Source: UBA1275 sp038124025 (GTDB lineage: Bacteria > Bacteroidota > Rhodothermia > Balneolales > Balneolaceae). From it: a DNA stretch of 5,259 bases. Numbering within the stretch: position 1 is the stretch's first letter; every line of letters begins with the position of its first letter. Both the position numbers and the translations under genes were made by a program. The DNA is taken from positions 1 through 5,259 of the forward strand of contig JAYPBC010000061.1 of the NCBI GenBank assembly GCA_038124025.1, read 5' to 3'. The notes below the pieces were generated by a model that did no database searches, was not told where the DNA came from, and saw only the letters and a list, made by a program, of their open reading frames with translations. Below are positions 5,238 through 5,259 of this stretch, in pieces.

Positions 5238-5259
5238 CAAAAAGACCTTCAATTTCTTG
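5238..5259 (+). terminator. Left half of a possible hairpin terminator cut by the window end
   Basis: The window ends in an A-rich stretch followed by GACCTTCAA, TTTC and TTG. The last TTG (5257-5259) can begin pairing with CAA (5250-5252) around a TTTC loop, so a terminator arm of the form TTGAAGGTC is expected just beyond the window. Only the first half is visible. Confidence 0.35.

Overview
The window looks like a piece of a marine-type Bacteroidota chromosome, most likely Flavobacteriia in the wide sense. The DNA is AT-rich, starts mostly lack a Shine-Dalgarno sequence, and signal peptides end in AFSQ/SAQ/QSQ. There is a type IX secretion (T9SS) C-terminal sorting domain, a Bacteroidota-style secreted repeat protein opening with VPQGINYQAV, and a Bacteroidota-type small lipoprotein. 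No genus can be assigned from the sequence alone. Family assignments come from memory of motifs, not from a search.

Left part (1-4040): five genes on the plus strand in one tight run. They encode a small exported protein of unknown role (116-430), a small outer-membrane beta-barrel candidate (465-1058), a short secreted protein with a T9SS sorting domain (1024-1473), a 720-residue repeat protein with phage-tail-fibre-like repeats and a glycine-rich C-terminal domain (1477-3639), and a small one-helix membrane-anchored protein (3639-3950). The last four overlap or nearly touch (35-bp overlap, 3-bp gap, 1-bp overlap), so they are probably one transcript making a cell-surface adhesin or fibre and its accessory proteins. 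A hairpin at 4005-4037 may end the transcript.

Right part (4100-5259): a mobile-element scar zone. Two orphan 3' ends of tyrosine recombinase (integrase) genes lie in the same orientation exactly 935 bp apart (4144-4245 and 5097-5180), each ending in an intact DLPEL-stop. Between them are a small unknown ORF (4256-4447) and a 162-residue lipoprotein gene (4540-5028) with its own strong terminator (5056-5083). The two tails keep 22 of 26 residues but differ at many silent sites. They are therefore remnants of two related but distinct integrases, not a fresh duplication. The layout fits repeated integration or deletion events at integrase 3' ends, leaving small cargo bounded by integrase tails. 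A possible third, more decayed tail lies at 4104-4127.

The most interesting points are the integrase-tail-bounded unit and the regular, mosaic repeat architecture of the surface protein with its small T9SS-tagged partner.
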